NCBI RefSeq assembly: GCF_001040945.1
Contig: NZ_CP011930.1
Location: 1,178,001-1,242,000 of the forward strand
DNA length: 64,000 nt
Origin: Herbaspirillum seropedicae
GTDB lineage: Bacteria > Pseudomonadota > Gammaproteobacteria > Burkholderiales > Burkholderiaceae_D
Direction: 5' to 3'
Part shown: positions 51,501 through 54,983 of the stretch, one piece after another
Layout: every line of letters starts with the position of its first letter
How positions within the stretch are numbered: position 1 is the first letter of the stretch
The notes under the pieces: model-generated
Told to the model about the DNA's origin: nothing
Seen by the model: only the letters and a program-made list of their open reading frames with translations
Database searches by the model: none
Made by a program: the position numbers and the translations under genes

Positions 51501-54331
51501 TTGGCGGCGTCGGCCCTTTCCTCAGCGGTCTTGGCTAGATTGAGCCTGTTCTCAGCCTCGGCGAGCAGCGTGCGGCGCTGGGTCAGCCGGACGGCGTGCT
51601 GGATCACTCCAGTGGTATCGACGACAAAGCTCTGGGTGTTGTCGCTGAAGTTGCCAGCCTGGTCGATCTGGCGCACTTGCAGGCGCACCTTGCCATTGCC
51701 ATCCTTGCTGTCGCCCTTCATCTCCAGGCGGTCGCCGGGTCTGAGGATGGCCCAGATGCCGGTAGGCACCGGCGTGCCGTCGGGGTTGGCGGCATTCTTC
51801 ACTTTCAGAGAGTTGGGTTTAGTCCCGTTTCCGGTCAGCAGCCGGTAGTGAATCTCCGTGCTTCCTTCCTGCGCGCCGGCCAGAATCAGTTCGGGGTTGC
51901 GGGTGTGTGAGATGTCGTCGTTATTGCTGATGCCATTGTCGGCGCCGCCGGCCATGTTCAGTTTCATCTTTGGCGGCTTGGTGGTGTCGAGATTGAACTC
52001 CAGCACCGTATTGGCCGTGTTGGCATTGCCCTGGCCGCCAGTGAAGCCATTGCCGATCTGCACCACCCGCGCCTTGATCCAAGTGGGGCCATCCTGTTGC
52101 AGCGGGGCGTCCACCGTATAGCTCACGGCACCTCGGCCACCCTGTATCGGGGTGGGAGTGCCCAGCGAAGTGACGGTGTTCCAGACGCCGAAGATGGGTT
52201 TGCCGTTGAGGTCGGCCTTGGTCGCGACTGCGAACTGCAGGGCTTCACCGGTTGCATTGAGTGCTTTGGTGAGGGAGACCTTGATCTGCTTGGAGTTGGT
52301 CACGCCGTCCTTGTCGCCGTTTTTGGTCGGGTAAGGATGGGTGTCGCCATCGACGTTGTGATAATAGCTGTCTTGGCCCAGTGCGATGGGCTTGTCGTTG
52401 ACGAAATTGGTCAGGTCGGGCGGTGTGTTCAGATCCACCCGCACATCGCTCTGGCTCTTCCACAGAGAGCCGTTGCTGCGCACGTTATAGCCGTCGGTGA
52501 CGGTAATGCGGGCGCTGACCGGTACACCTGCATCCATGCGAAAGAGCTCCTCGATATTGGGTTCGCTGGCGTTGAGCACGGCATTGCCCGAAGCGTCGGC
52601 GGTCACCTTGGGCAGGGTGACGATGATCTCGGTGCCGTGGATGTCCCTGCCGATGATGGTGACCACTACCTGGGCGAAGGGAGGGACGGGAACCCGCATG
52701 CCGCCTTCCATGAAATCGCCCTGGTCGAGCTTGAGGGTATTGAACGACGGCAGTTCCCATTGTCTTTCCTGTCCGGGCAGGCCCTGGTTGATCTCGATGA
52801 CCGGGTTGGCAATGGCGACGTGGTTCTTGACCAGGTAGTCGGCGACGGTGGTGCCGGTGGGCAGTTTCTGCAGCTTGGCCAGCTTGACGCTGGCTTGCGC
52901 GCGCGTGGTCTCCGAGTTGTTCAGGTCGGCCATGGTCTGCTGCAGCGCCTCGCTGAACAGCGCTGCCTGTATCGCGGCGGCGGCCGCCAGCGGTTCGCCT
53001 TGGGCGGTGGTGGCCCACTTCAGGGCGCTGCGTGCCTCATCGACGAAGACCAGGGCCTCGGCCAGCTTTTGCAGGACGGCGGCCTGGTTGGGATAGGTCC
53101 TGTCATCGAGCAGCACCAGGTTGGCGAGGGCCTTGAGCGCGGCGCCGTAGTTCTGCGCGCCGGCGCTGATGGCGGCGTTGTAGGCCGGGTTGACGACGCC
53201 CACGCCCTGGCTGTTGGCGATGTGGGTGGGGACCACCTCGCCGGCGATAGCGTCCACCTTGAAGAACGCACCCACGGCAGCGTTGGCGCTATTGATGCGT
53301 TCGGTCGTGACTTCCGGCGCGCCGGCCAGGGTGGTCACGCCGGCGGCCAGACCGGCCTTTTGCACGGCCAGTTCGGTCAGGGCGGTGACGTTGACGGTCT
53401 GGTTCACGCCATTGGCCTCCACCAAGGCGCGCAGTGGCGTGGCGCCCAGGTTGGTGATGGTCTGCGTGGCTTCATCGATGTAGTTGTCGGCCACTTCGGG
53501 CGTATTGTCGCGCACCACCAGCAGCATCGGGCCCTTGTAGAAGGGACGGGTGAGTACCAGCGCATACTTGCCGTCGACCACTTCGGTGGCCGCGCTCAGG
53601 GCATTGCCAGCGTTGTCATAGGCGGTAATGGTGGCGTTGCGGATGGCGCCCAGCACGACCGCACCCTCCAGGTTGGCCTTGGGCGGCTCTACCGAGGCTG
53701 CGCCACTGCCGCCGCCGCCCGCCGTTGATGCACCGGCGGCTCCTGCACCGCCGCCGCCGCCACCGCCGCCGGCCGCAGCCAGCACGGCCAGCACACCGGC
53801 GGCGATAGGCCATTGCACGCCCCAGCTCTTTTCCTTCTCCGAGCTGATCTCGGCTTCTGCCAGTTGTTTGCGGTTATCCGTGGAGCGGATGGGGGAATAA
53901 TCGGTGGAGTTGGTGTTGCCGCCGGTGCCGTTGGTCTCGGTGGCGGCGACGGGGTCTTTTTCGTCATCGGGCGAGATGATGGGCTTGTCGCCTTCTTCGT
54001 CTTGCTGGCGGGCTTTTTTCTTGCGGGCGTTGTTCTGATTGTAGCGGGTGATTTCCTTGGAGCTGACGGTGAGGTTGGCTTCCGGCGAGACGTTGATGCG
54101 TTCGATCTGTTCGAACACCCGCGCCAGCGGCAGCTGTCCATCCGAGAACTGCAGCGCCATATCGGGTGAATTGAGCGCATGCATGGCGCCGCCGCTGATG
54201 AGGATCTGGTCGCCATTGGTCAGTACCAGCAGAAGGTCCACGTCCAGTGCGCGCACGTCCTTGATGGACTTGAGTGAGATGGTCTTCAGGAAGGCGGAGG
54301 ATTCGGACAGTTTCAGGACGGTGGTGGTCAT
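30599..54331 (-). CDS. Giant BapA-like type I secreted adhesin with helical repeat array
   Basis: 7,910 residues in one uninterrupted frame, start at ATG 54329-54331 (an earlier in-frame start at 54388 lacks conserved sequence). Order: BapA-type prefix domain (1-75, TTVLKLSESSAFLKTISLKS); basic KKKAR linker; hydrophobic plug WPIAAGVLAVLAAAGG plus Gly run (about 170-200); carboxypeptidase-regulatory-like domain (about 214-275) with an associated helical region; two Ig-like domains (to about 900); a coiled coil (about 915-1,040); then about 5,150 residues of helical repeats; about four Ig-like domains with GIEAGATWQW (about 6,230-6,650); the WY.W/EW insert module; three large beta domains; and an RTX-like end, GGQGNDGMLLG then LTLGAFGKSSN. 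No signal peptide, consistent with a type I secretion substrate like LapA, BapA or SiiE. Function inferred: cell-surface attachment or biofilm. No ABC exporter, membrane-fusion or outer-membrane partner gene is in the window. Confidence 0.88.
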   Translation of the reverse strand: MTTTVLKLSESSAFLKTISLKSIKDVRALDVDLLLVLTNGDQILISGGAMHALNSPDMALQFSDGQLPLARVFEQIERINVSPEANLTVSSKEITRYNQNNARKKKARQQDEEGDKPIISPDDEKDPVAATETNGTGGNTNSTDYSPIRSTDNRKQLAEAEISSEKEKSWGVQWPIAAGVLAVLAAAGGGGGGGGAGAAGASTAGGGGSGAASVEPPKANLEGAVVLGAIRNATITAYDNAGNALSAATEVVDGKYALVLTRPFYKGPMLLVVRDNTPEVADNYIDEATQTITNLGATPLRALVEANGVNQTVNVTALTELAVQKAGLAAGVTTLAGAPEVTTERINSANAAVGAFFKVDAIAGEVVPTHIANSQGVGVVNPAYNAAISAGAQNYGAALKALANLVLLDDRTYPNQAAVLQKLAEALVFVDEARSALKWATTAQGEPLAAAAAIQAALFSEALQQTMADLNNSETTRAQASVKLAKLQKLPTGTTVADYLVKNHVAIANPVIEINQGLPGQERQWELPSFNTLKLDQGDFMEGGMRVPVPPFAQVVVTIIGRDIHGTEIIVTLPKVTADASGNAVLNASEPNIEELFRMDAGVPVSARITVTDGYNVRSNGSLWKSQSDVRVDLNTPPDLTNFVNDKPIALGQDSYYHNVDGDTHPYPTKNGDKDGVTNSKQIKVSLTKALNATGEALQFAVATKADLNGKPIFGVWNTVTSLGTPTPIQGGRGAVSYTVDAPLQQDGPTWIKARVVQIGNGFTGGQGNANTANTVLEFNLDTTKPPKMKLNMAGGADNGISNNDDISHTRNPELILAGAQEGSTEIHYRLLTGNGTKPNSLKVKNAANPDGTPVPTGIWAILRPGDRLEMKGDSKDGNGKVRLQVRQIDQAGNFSDNTQSFVVDTTGVIQHAVRLTQRRTLLAEAENRLNLAKTAEERADAANLAARQTDKATAQLAVQSASASLEQAMDDARKALKGEGVSKFDELLSGASTTVPPEYVPAMVNHLSTLSDAEQVNESTALAAEIGKARRKADDALRKVSEYGDPGKETAPNYQDFFDMGILNLSRDAQEQAAQLSAINSALRKLPADKSDSITKVQAATDAYLKVLKLANTRDDTATADLPTLAEYAALGVEPPLTEAGAKILGGAIDRKTAGEVAPITELDGMAAAANRIAQRAGQPAGQTAGAAPTVADFTDLKFDGVIADNLNDVVDQLNNVPPALRSLSLPAADRVIDQIDTWAEVQALVKHVVGPLTILINYANGKVPIDEQNPAQTEPFVSNYRNALLNGDTAVDASNLAAINSALREVKGPKINSWPRLATLVGSYNHILALADGVAGNARELPTAEDYRNIGVQDLDKSAAENASPATRNNAVNNTVKLLNDALDSADASRSQIDRVDKVKKLADIAARVILLAGQDADATNAASFKAEELNQLHLAHPLTAAQIELARWGVAGSQNDGNDVATREQLDNVIQKAITASAKIRAYADNTTAPTPTLSDYRDLGIRGMTDEQQAQAINSSLATTAITGNNVADPGKLQIIATAWQTLLKHPGNSSDAVPGPTIATYETVGAQQPTDTNTLTLLNSALKGKQPSDIATVDKLNTFTNAANTVRAVAGWDDETAKNTATDAWITGFKDMLARLGVQNLHDESQRAILAVIRLGSDDGAEIDTLFKLQEIARKAHTAQLKVNAYADNNAGSLTTGDYHDMGVKDVNDSNIASINSALASGPVNSNNTKTPEKVQEIVVSYGRILAAANSAADDNASSLTKLDYTNVGVAPTVFEGSDDGAAVLAVLNSLVDASPNSRVELVSKLDLLATTAAHVMAQVRGKLEDKFVSKQELTAAGIERLDDLTFNAVLAALADSADDGSAVAGTTNGKLKLQDLADKAHQAQQQLIDYANNTPRTPTPTLTTYKQVGLDLAQKLDNAETPTKAVEALNSALRTPAVTGEKVNTPAKLLTLIDAYKAILAAADGNANPDDTLSTAAAAISVEQLTTLGLTGLDASTPASLLNYVRAWLDAMPKATAQDVANIQKGIDVLRAIHELADGTRNTTTLGTAAPFGPTPDDLLKALAAVGVSVTDATLANAALTAIDAVQFASISSPRKLKTLIDTYQRILAEANEAEGSNGTTNNVPDATPDADPSAEDFTRLGISIPGVNMGTPEPARLKLLDDALKYKPRSHVDDVTEISAIGEAVAFFMDIAAQPAGSLPPTLTDEVRTNWEQQGKRLGITGIASGLVIDENGERDSNLDDIFNALRGKPAADIDSVAKLQAIINKLNESLIAIGDYADDNSKPAPTVQTYRDAGIVNSGGAALVTDANLRYINAAVDVLTRDDVSTRSKIKNVVRSYLAILEAADGSAENAALAAALKADQYVKIGVALSHTSIGIVKITSPTTQQSDPDKLGLLNSIVGLRTDDEVGTPAKITDLAKTAADLIRLAKEDASDVVKSFNTHLSRSNLVKAGLTIKDETHRKAFLDAVQFKGNAIDTTTGVPRSDDTPATHKVSDLNTIEQLQSIADAYGKVLAHANGGSAAAPTDADYAMIGIALPKTSPETKRTHALSLLNGVVKALSTEKIDTVAELNKLAITVDKLMQLAAVGEIPDSHPKKYEEVPTNLRLSLQELTDLGLTGITNDNQVAVLLHKVQTTVNDGTGIASLTDLQTLATAAITAQEKIRLYAETNSGPVPTEDDFRAIGLELPKRGNPEISDDYLTVVNDALQSGPVTGAKAASAVLLQKIITAAQHVVNAADGGSVTAVPKPTRADFEALGLEPSKLDAAGTAGIAFLGEIIDASTIGKLTKDDENRPITIPAKLADLLDAIQALMDTVAGRTDTELTQKLLEKLEVKFNGVEKNADNAIINWAAIRSAIAGSRPDGSDVNSLNKLQKLVGNADAAQRKIRLYAERNDADSSAANTPTTEDYFNIGLVGPALADPTQARPKLVTADLLAPVNAALQTIAIDKDRANTPELIKKIVVAYDAILNRANGDLPDTDIPALQAQHFKDIGADIPGVTTDTTNGTDTAVRALLDSIISSKAKTDVDTPSKIDTLGRLVNKVIALAHSDPNDDGTIVNTLSPADLIALGIQSGNAAAPALDALVHAAALPAAFYAIAASANTGAEVDSKSELQKVVTDAINAYKKIIAYAELTDEPRDFLTDANRPTAADFKAMGLIVPALVKQDDAIGVAASLATASITKTSIDTMPKLTTLLNHWQTLLALADGATNRDTDADRANFKPLLTDLGLDLPAATSDQALNLLQSALDALDARTNTSAINTPKKLLALLDTTQAIIDLAGHPKAYAAADLTDSSANKLSKAKLTALGVLPAGAEDGVGASVLSALAAKASVAELDSMTKITAIVRTAIASHNKITAHAQDAASPAPDANDYLNIGLVKNDRSPLVTVNNLGAINSTLASTPIDQAKAGDPALIKGIIDAYQHVIDWKQSSTSIAPTLADYHTLGLDQGTDKVTAANKPLLDSALKEKLSLDAIKDHAKLSAAATIAARITTMADGAANTLDANLPDANAYAALGLSMGNAASDRDPDGSAAALLGSVIDRKSAADVDTVAEVQALLDTVNKLMDSAAQPDTAAVPTVDDLRLLGIDIGNLNEHQQQAILHAIGTSGPNGQKIKSVDALGELRGNAIAALQKIQNYAESNSTEAADIPTLDHYKQIGVRKIDADEVNAINAVLATAFVTGNKADSWLEVQEITNIYDKIHAAANGKRADTDPVNSTALPTQAELEKIGVNLSHAPVDEHHLNLLTTALDAVNWDKVDTPAEIEAIHASAGRVLAGAGNAAAAASITLDDLKNLGINGVEDESTMTNVRTLISEATTTAAAINTSTRLQGLIDGLLKDIKLIRNYATNTPTRLENGTETVVVPAVENYTRPGVNHVTTANLDSINAAVKALADADAVGSKSKLQDIVDAYKRILEAADGTPGNLPGAPISRDELIRIGVSKTGLPNPDDANLTDAQKKHAQALLGLLSSALDAQPINKSTVDTPAKIDVLVALAKKVADHAATPASATSAQAPTRTDLETLGVKQILEQDGATPGTLTLINSALQGYPAEQLGQLKLKQVQTIATAAAKLRQLTSTDRSPEPGDHLTYDELTALRLTVDNSPANIKLLNEALDRLPSFAAVSTVTALQAQKLDDLVNRVMRQADADLKANANAPAIIIEIDEWTKLGLSIDGASADVDSASQSAFMAAIRFKSPDDLDTLAKLKRVAQNARDAHRKIVKYAKDVSNGEVGAEDSLPALPTQADFEAMGVTGSAQHATATGDRTDGMSQSRFAVLSSLATAKVGESQTATAKDVQEIVDIYNKVLALADGMSNNINPDATARITVTVNDYKKLGIDLPQGFADQPAKLSLLNSVIDKLATDKVNTPKEITDLMKVVAKVIAHVNSDGAQAPSKEDLTLIGVTGLTDEDLPAVLFKLQKTTTLDKVDTLDKLQTLSTNAIAAQQKIRDYAGNSALSAPIATDYENIAVTLPTEPAAVGRVILAALNSALASTPVGRLQAGTPQDVQNIVNSYAKLLGIADGNSNTAAGNLPSANDYKNVGLETALLTQLKADANPATAAAKLRLLNDLVDRAANPTAIATPAQLDTLATLSGKLIDQAAATVTDGQPDHLSVDELSQLGIHAGDRGQSALTLPNNLKAASAALYAIRASSNDGAQVDTIAELQALVSKAMRAFEKVEAYAKLSPAPANFPNDADRPTAADLKDIGLTVTGGVLADNAVSVAASLLSTNINAAQVATAADIQKLANNWNTLFTLANGRPDTAALTDLTRPGFKTLLTEVGVTVAAGHSNDALNLLHSSLDRQGNHTLINGPAKLLALLETAQAITALAGAPKAYEQSEVTGALSVEKLANLGVMPAGSTAPEAAPAAAAVLSALAAKANAAAVSDLGSVITTANLARTAQAKIALYAKTNSGAEPTATDYAQIGLVKDNPERTPLVNDNNLAAVNSALASTTIDEALANTPNRLKTIIDAYDKILAWKTDNGVTISKVPSATDYSHIGVTGVTAENKVLLDSVVVKLDTTKVQKHADLQASADVVVKIKQMANSANDTLVADLPTLANYQALGLDLGRAVASGPQGSALALINNAIDNKGWTGVNTFDLLQNLINSANKLMASAANEAGALPPTADDFSILGVDISLKTAPQQVAILAAVATSGTDGQNLKSIANLKTLVNKAVESLAKIETYAGDNTGAAKGVPGAEDYQAIGVPGVNTNNLAAVNAALATDKVGKMQAGTQPEIKGIVDAYLKILALADGSRLSTDPVGTDKVPSLAELERIGVSVTSNTNPNQLSLLATAIDAVSNDKVDTPAKINTISASADKFIKAIGKNTAEATLLTLTDYQNLGVTGLTADKLTSANDLIRVSTVDRINSSAKLQNVIDALPRDIKIIRNYATNTPNDDANLGRLGEVLVPTVRNYEGTGVNGVNEGNRSSINAAVRALGVAGKTGNVSSQSELQKIVNAYKHILDAADGVAGNLGANPITRDELLAIGIPEAKLINPAQLGLDARAIQQAQASLALISSSIDAQPNDKSTVNTPALIVQLVDIANKVAAHAARTSSSAGPENPPTQAQLEKLAVKHILPDAGPATPSTLELINSTLKNYPEGSLAALDLAKLQVIATAAAKLRNLASGSGVVTDASRPTASEVTTDGSPKPGAPLTHTELTALRLTVADQADHIKLLNDALDARTNFESVSTQEKLAALNLDKIVTRVMQQADADVPPPPAPISISLADWHQLGVKELEVTPTTTTLLNDNAAEALLFLLPSRDKDQVNTLEKLKTIGLKAQRALDKISLFAKNRTDDIVPPAGGTEVPTLQDFRDIGVSGVDSKPQGLTALLSSLATRAIDDTKADTRLKIQTIVDSYNKLLVMANGVSDTSEASKLPSADDYKNVGLATDLVTQLQADATRPHAATKLRLLNDLVDRAANPEAIATPVQLAALATLAGKLVNLAAQDAGDAVVSGAELADAEYTLLALGSPTASKKAAILSALQAKSPADVNMMSAVQQIAWEAIAAIDKIIRYADTNTGDAPAVVDYERIGIDSFSGSTPTGDRNAVNAALATANVIGTPTGTPNEKAVNTPAKLRGLIASYGKVLAQADGTPDNTTETNLAKQSDFEAIGVNLTGLTGLDSTRPAVVTNAVSLLNSIIDSRHAADVDTPAEIETYIGVVQKIAHTVKGTDTGANILTENDITHLGIAGATSGNIAAIRQALAALEDDGSQSNTLKKIDDLVLSIAIAPTLNVVAGDDTINKNEYDGTLTLSGTTGKGSTVTLQFANGRSVNATVQSSSDARVSRVDWSYTLTTDDKTALRDGKSAIQVNPDLRVESVHAARNVHSAVLTRNLSIDLVPPALPTVTLEDDTGSGPHDKTTNIGNVKVEGIEAGATWQWTIDNGRNWSTSSSDTSATIALTGDGEKTFKVKVTDRAGNTTEKVKVTNNSGVFVEADALNFTLDKTNPTKAVFSNAGFKTINGVKYSKNTVITIDSGLDASAPVRQFKVGRGDWTDITGNAFSLPDTSDGEKTVQVRQIDLAGNESLSDTLTFTLDATKPAAPTVSLEEDTGRDSSDKITKNGKIRVEGIEAGATWQWSADNGVTWSTERSDSSATIDVTGDGDKTFKVKVTDQVGNVTETVKVSNNRGGLDEVGAFTFKLDTTVNYLSVQTPSQQRTPQGGSDTFRYSGSGAEPNASVSLKIIPTGKNLDDAFTLGTTTAASDGTWKIDIKGILRITGLRQVDGRDSNANGVYTLLSLNEVKALPRFSSDFATEGRPLLDTSKEVYRMVRGGATWYIWAPLNGGFIISRDSGSDEWYQQPIAHGDYGTQAANRVTSWHANSATANQLQVQQLLGNGSSPNSRLLGGVEIISAHANASPDFRYYLQQTDVAGNVTIDRTGLGLINTGRSQTTIAPLAADLDRNTKGVQTSQLHVKSYAELLARGGVTIARDTDVDLTNESVDNISNFISIIRVTFGGDGLDVARDRLVLHEERPLDQSFTDQNVSLGESLNLELRYDAQTKTLEIEDKVFVPRIDAIIRSIRLHNPGFTEGERTMTITLVDGAGRESLPSTATISVTSPFMWLDLDPNTAETQFNSTNYLRSAASLVNGVAFDSQIAAPYNTVRGLEVKLSGAGLDVVNDKLKLDVSLNLNADSRYQIGKVLGNITGLGYEYTADTRTLRIVDTTGLGLNDTKIQAIVESLALSNPAAKDGERVAELLVFRTDGSKGPVSTARIILDTVAPVLDLDAGVAGVQTSSAKSAVLASVAAGTGLFGKPIAVAAATDIDLIRLDYTGRTSELLKDFLSTASLLPAVALPLGATGRGNIDISGVSRLKYALSSPGSVSKRIEFSKESGEAITSIEAKTILEALRFKTTSTDTTSRRFDVVLVDKAGNASALVQSTLSIDTRTPPTLSMTKLEEGNQISFGMLTLNTDLGNDVNTGNLKKGESVALTLPAEFTPTSFLSALKAISSDWGGPGISGSSSVIEDRYRSYTSVAAPSTLTSSFSMAHQSHSSVKGNQVQFSIAGNTLSFINNGGFAVLDSDIYRFTRFNGESKDLTGGYDMGNLRLLYQTTTANVNSTPTFAVSYDRARVAVGDVIGLYEGNKLLASKTLESADVGGTGTATLNLKISDSLAPGNHAIVSKYTSATGLTSQSTATTVNITGDAKTPLLTDLKVKAGYGEESTAKAILLGGDAYTSITDPGRVGTEGTYDKGLIFSGSVNTPGLTGPQKYLVTVSLGGKLLGYDTFTLSTTDDPATSKFTLQAASNLLAPGLYRDLTATVTNVTEGSIHNGQTSVIKDASLGWYWVGQGMGNLIGGQGNDGMLLGASQTTSPFTVTTGAGAGTLTLGAFGKSSNLTATVTDFQLGLDKVQVWGQSITSANLSSFASATASDNGRSTTLTVDLDGVRGGLSYTLQLQNVAFNAANTQTIFGV
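35680..51180 (-). repeat. Helical super-repeat array inside the giant adhesin
   Basis: About 15.5 kb coding for units of 60-75 residues, each with the pattern 'PT..DY..IGV..V...N...LNSAL' followed by '.V.TP.KL..I...Y.KIL..ADG'. Three unit types alternate: one ending in 'L...A.KVI..A', one with 'D.A.V.SL.KLQ.LV..AI.A..KI..YA', and one ending in 'Y.KILA.ADG'. I count about 25 copies of the third type by its end motif, giving about 25 triplets of roughly 200 residues. Units are diverged in most places but nearly identical at a few DNA stretches. Confidence 0.85.
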
Positions 54332-54913
54332 GTTGGATCTCTCAGGAAAAAATAAACGTGAATGGCTGGCGATGGTCTGGTCCGGCACGGCGGTAACAGG
54401 GCCGCAGCGGATCCCTCAACAGTCGAAGCACCGCCGTCCGTGGGGGGCGATGGCCAAGGGCCTTGGCCGACAATGCCGGCAAAAGGATGGCGGCAATGCA
54501 GGGGCCCGCATCGCTCAGGATTGCAGCCTTCGGAAAGTCGAAAAATTTGTTAGCTGCCAATATTGATGGGCGAAGCCAGGCGAGGTAAGGGGGGCGTGAA
54601 AACTTTGGGGAAAAGCAAAAGGATCGCGACTCGCGCGTCGCATTTATTCTGTTATTGAATCGAATATGGAAATAGAAAAAGTTAGATAACTTCTTCGACA
54701 AGATTCAATGAAGAATGTAAAGGCCGATGAAACCCGCTCCGGGCAAGGCTTTTAGCGGATGTAAGTATTTTTTTGACACCTTTTGGCGGATAAAAAAATT
54801 ACCTTCTTTTCTGGAAAAAGAACGATGTTTTTTGATCGGCGTCGAGGGATGCTGTCAGGCAGTGTGCAGCGGGAAGTTGCAGTGCACGAGAAATGAAGAA
54901 CTATGCAGGCAAT
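54332..54913. other. AT-rich upstream region of the giant adhesin gene
   Basis: About 580 bp without a credible gene, distinctly AT-rich compared with the rest. On the minus strand it should contain the adhesin promoter and a long leader. A 14-bp palindrome AAGTTAGATAACTT (54679-54692) is the clearest possible operator, about 350 bp before the start codon. I could not choose a promoter with confidence; TTGTCG with TTCTAT 18 bp away near the palindrome is a weak candidate. Confidence 0.45.
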
Positions 54914-54946
54914 AAAAAACCGGCCCCTGCCAAAACAGGAGCCGGT
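54914..54946 (-). terminator. Rho-independent terminator of ggt
   Basis: Read on the minus strand, an ACCGGCTCCTG / CAGGGGCCGGT stem with one mismatch and a 6-nt loop is followed by TTTTTTATT. It lies 38 bp after the ggt stop codon and separates ggt from the adhesin genes. Confidence 0.9.
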
Positions 54947-54983
54947 CGCTTGATAAGGTGCGCTATGAGTGACTACCGCAGCA

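Noticed and set aside
35514..53728. Long plus-strand open frames (350-540 codons) opposite the giant adhesin, such as those at 36857-38221, 38858-40102 and 52097-53728
   Set aside because: Their products are Gly/Val/Asp/Gln-rich without domains, as expected for the antisense of GC-rich repeats; the minus-strand frame has clear protein domains throughout.
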